Below are positions 5,321-5,708 of a DNA stretch of 5,708 nucleotides, in pieces. Origin of the DNA: Nostoc sp. CHAB 5715 (GTDB lineage: Bacteria; Cyanobacteriota; Cyanobacteriia; Cyanobacteriales; Nostocaceae); NCBI RefSeq assembly GCF_020829685.1, contig NZ_JAIVFR010000466.1, forward strand, positions 1 to 5,708, in the 5' to 3' direction. The notes under the pieces are model-generated. The model did not search any database, was not told the origin of the DNA, and saw only the letters and a list, made by a program, of their open reading frames with translations. Position 1 is the stretch's first letter, and each line of letters begins with the position of its first letter. The translations under genes and the position numbers were made by a program.

Positions 5321-5708
5321 ATGGACAAACGATATTTTTTACAGGCTAGTGCAGTAATAGTCGGCACAGCATTGTTATCAAGGTATATCAATTGGGGGTC
5401 AGAAGCGATGACAACTTCTAATAGTGGATTTGAAATTACCAAACCTGAAGAAGAGTGGCGCACGATTTTAACGCCAGAACAGTTTAATGTATTGCGTAAA
5501 CACGGGACTGAACGCCCTCACACCAGCCCATTGGATAAGAAATACGACAATGGCACTTATTATTGTGCTGCGTGTGAACAGCCACTGTTTACCTCTGATA
5601 CCAAATTTAACAGTGGTACTGGCTGGCCTAGCTTCTTTAACCCAATTGAAGGTGCGATCGCTACTACTGTAGATCGGTCGTTGTTTATGACCAGAACTGA
5701 AGTGCATT
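5321..5708 (+). CDS. msrB: Peptide methionine-(R)-S-oxide reductase MsrB with Tat-like leader, 3' end cut by window edge
   Basis: The frame runs 129 codons from ATG 5321 to the window end. MsrB reduces the R form of methionine sulfoxide in proteins. Visible family marks are EEEWRTILTPEQFNVLRKHG (43-62), TERPHTSPLD, the first zinc pair Cys82-Ala-Ala-Cys85 and SGTGWPSFFNP (98-108). The second zinc CxxC and the catalytic RYC(I/V)N block lie beyond the edge. Residues 1-30 look like an export leader: KRYFLQ followed by hydrophobic AVIVGTALL, a Tat motif with Lys-Arg in place of Arg-Arg. A second in-frame ATG at 5408 (Met30) directly precedes the mature domain and would give a cytoplasmic form. No clear Shine-Dalgarno site precedes 5321; GGGGG lies about 13 nt before 5408. 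The threonine in SGTGWP where some MsrBs have Cys is common. It is divergent from ssuD, so a shared sulfur regulon is possible but not shown. Confidence 0.92.
   Translation, partial: MDKRYFLQASAVIVGTALLSRYINWGSEAMTTSNSGFEITKPEEEWRTILTPEQFNVLRKHGTERPHTSPLDKKYDNGTYYCAACEQPLFTSDTKFNSGTGWPSFFNPIEGAIATTVDRSLFMTRTEVH

Noticed and set aside
5468..5707. 79-codon reverse frame at the right edge
   Set aside because: It is antisense to msrB, whose motifs are clear on the forward strand.

Overview
The window looks like chromosomal DNA from a filamentous, probably Nostoc/Anabaena-like cyanobacterium. Six copies of the octamer GCGATCGC (HIP1) start at 42, 1438, 3107, 4192, 4531 and 5654. There is a CCCTACT-type heptanucleotide tandem repeat, C-rich pyrimidine filler, and several short palindromic elements of the kind that crowd Nostocales intergenic DNA. 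The proteins (GlcE, SsuD, SsuE, MsrB) fit this assignment. The genus cannot be fixed without a database search.

Layout. (1) 1-1184, minus strand: glcE, the FAD-binding subunit of glycolate oxidase/dehydrogenase, cut off at its C-terminus by the window edge. (2) 1185-1866: about 680 bp without an intact gene, holding a GC-rich palindrome cluster, a 41/42-bp tandem array, a MITE-like element with 12-bp inverted ends, and a strong hairpin. (3) 1867-2109, minus: the last ~75 codons of an SfnB-type (acyl-CoA-dehydrogenase-fold) organosulfur monooxygenase, a gene remnant whose 5' part is gone; palindromic repeats occupy its place. (4) 2110-2494: repeats, including an element with 27-bp inverted ends that encloses the heptamer repeat. 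(5) 2495-4952, minus: a compact three-gene operon, ssuD, a beta-carbonic-anhydrase-like gene, then ssuE, closed by a rho-independent terminator. (6) 4953-5320: the divergent intergenic region with a three-half-site CGGTA operator candidate next to ssuD. (7) 5321-5708, plus: the 5' part of msrB, with a Tat-like leader, running off the window.

How the genes fit together. SsuE makes reduced flavin with NAD(P)H. SsuD uses it with O2 to split alkanesulfonates into aldehyde and sulfite, a sulfur source under sulfate limitation. The protein between them has all the zinc and dyad residues of a beta-carbonic anhydrase and resembles the class D branch, which is known to include a bacterial carbonyl sulfide hydrolase. 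Its tight coupling inside a sulfur-scavenging operon makes a sulfur role worth testing. The SfnB remnant suggests that a second organosulfur monooxygenase once stood just downstream. MsrB repairs methionine sulfoxide and is only loosely linked by theme. No sulfonate ABC transporter (ssuABC) lies in the window.
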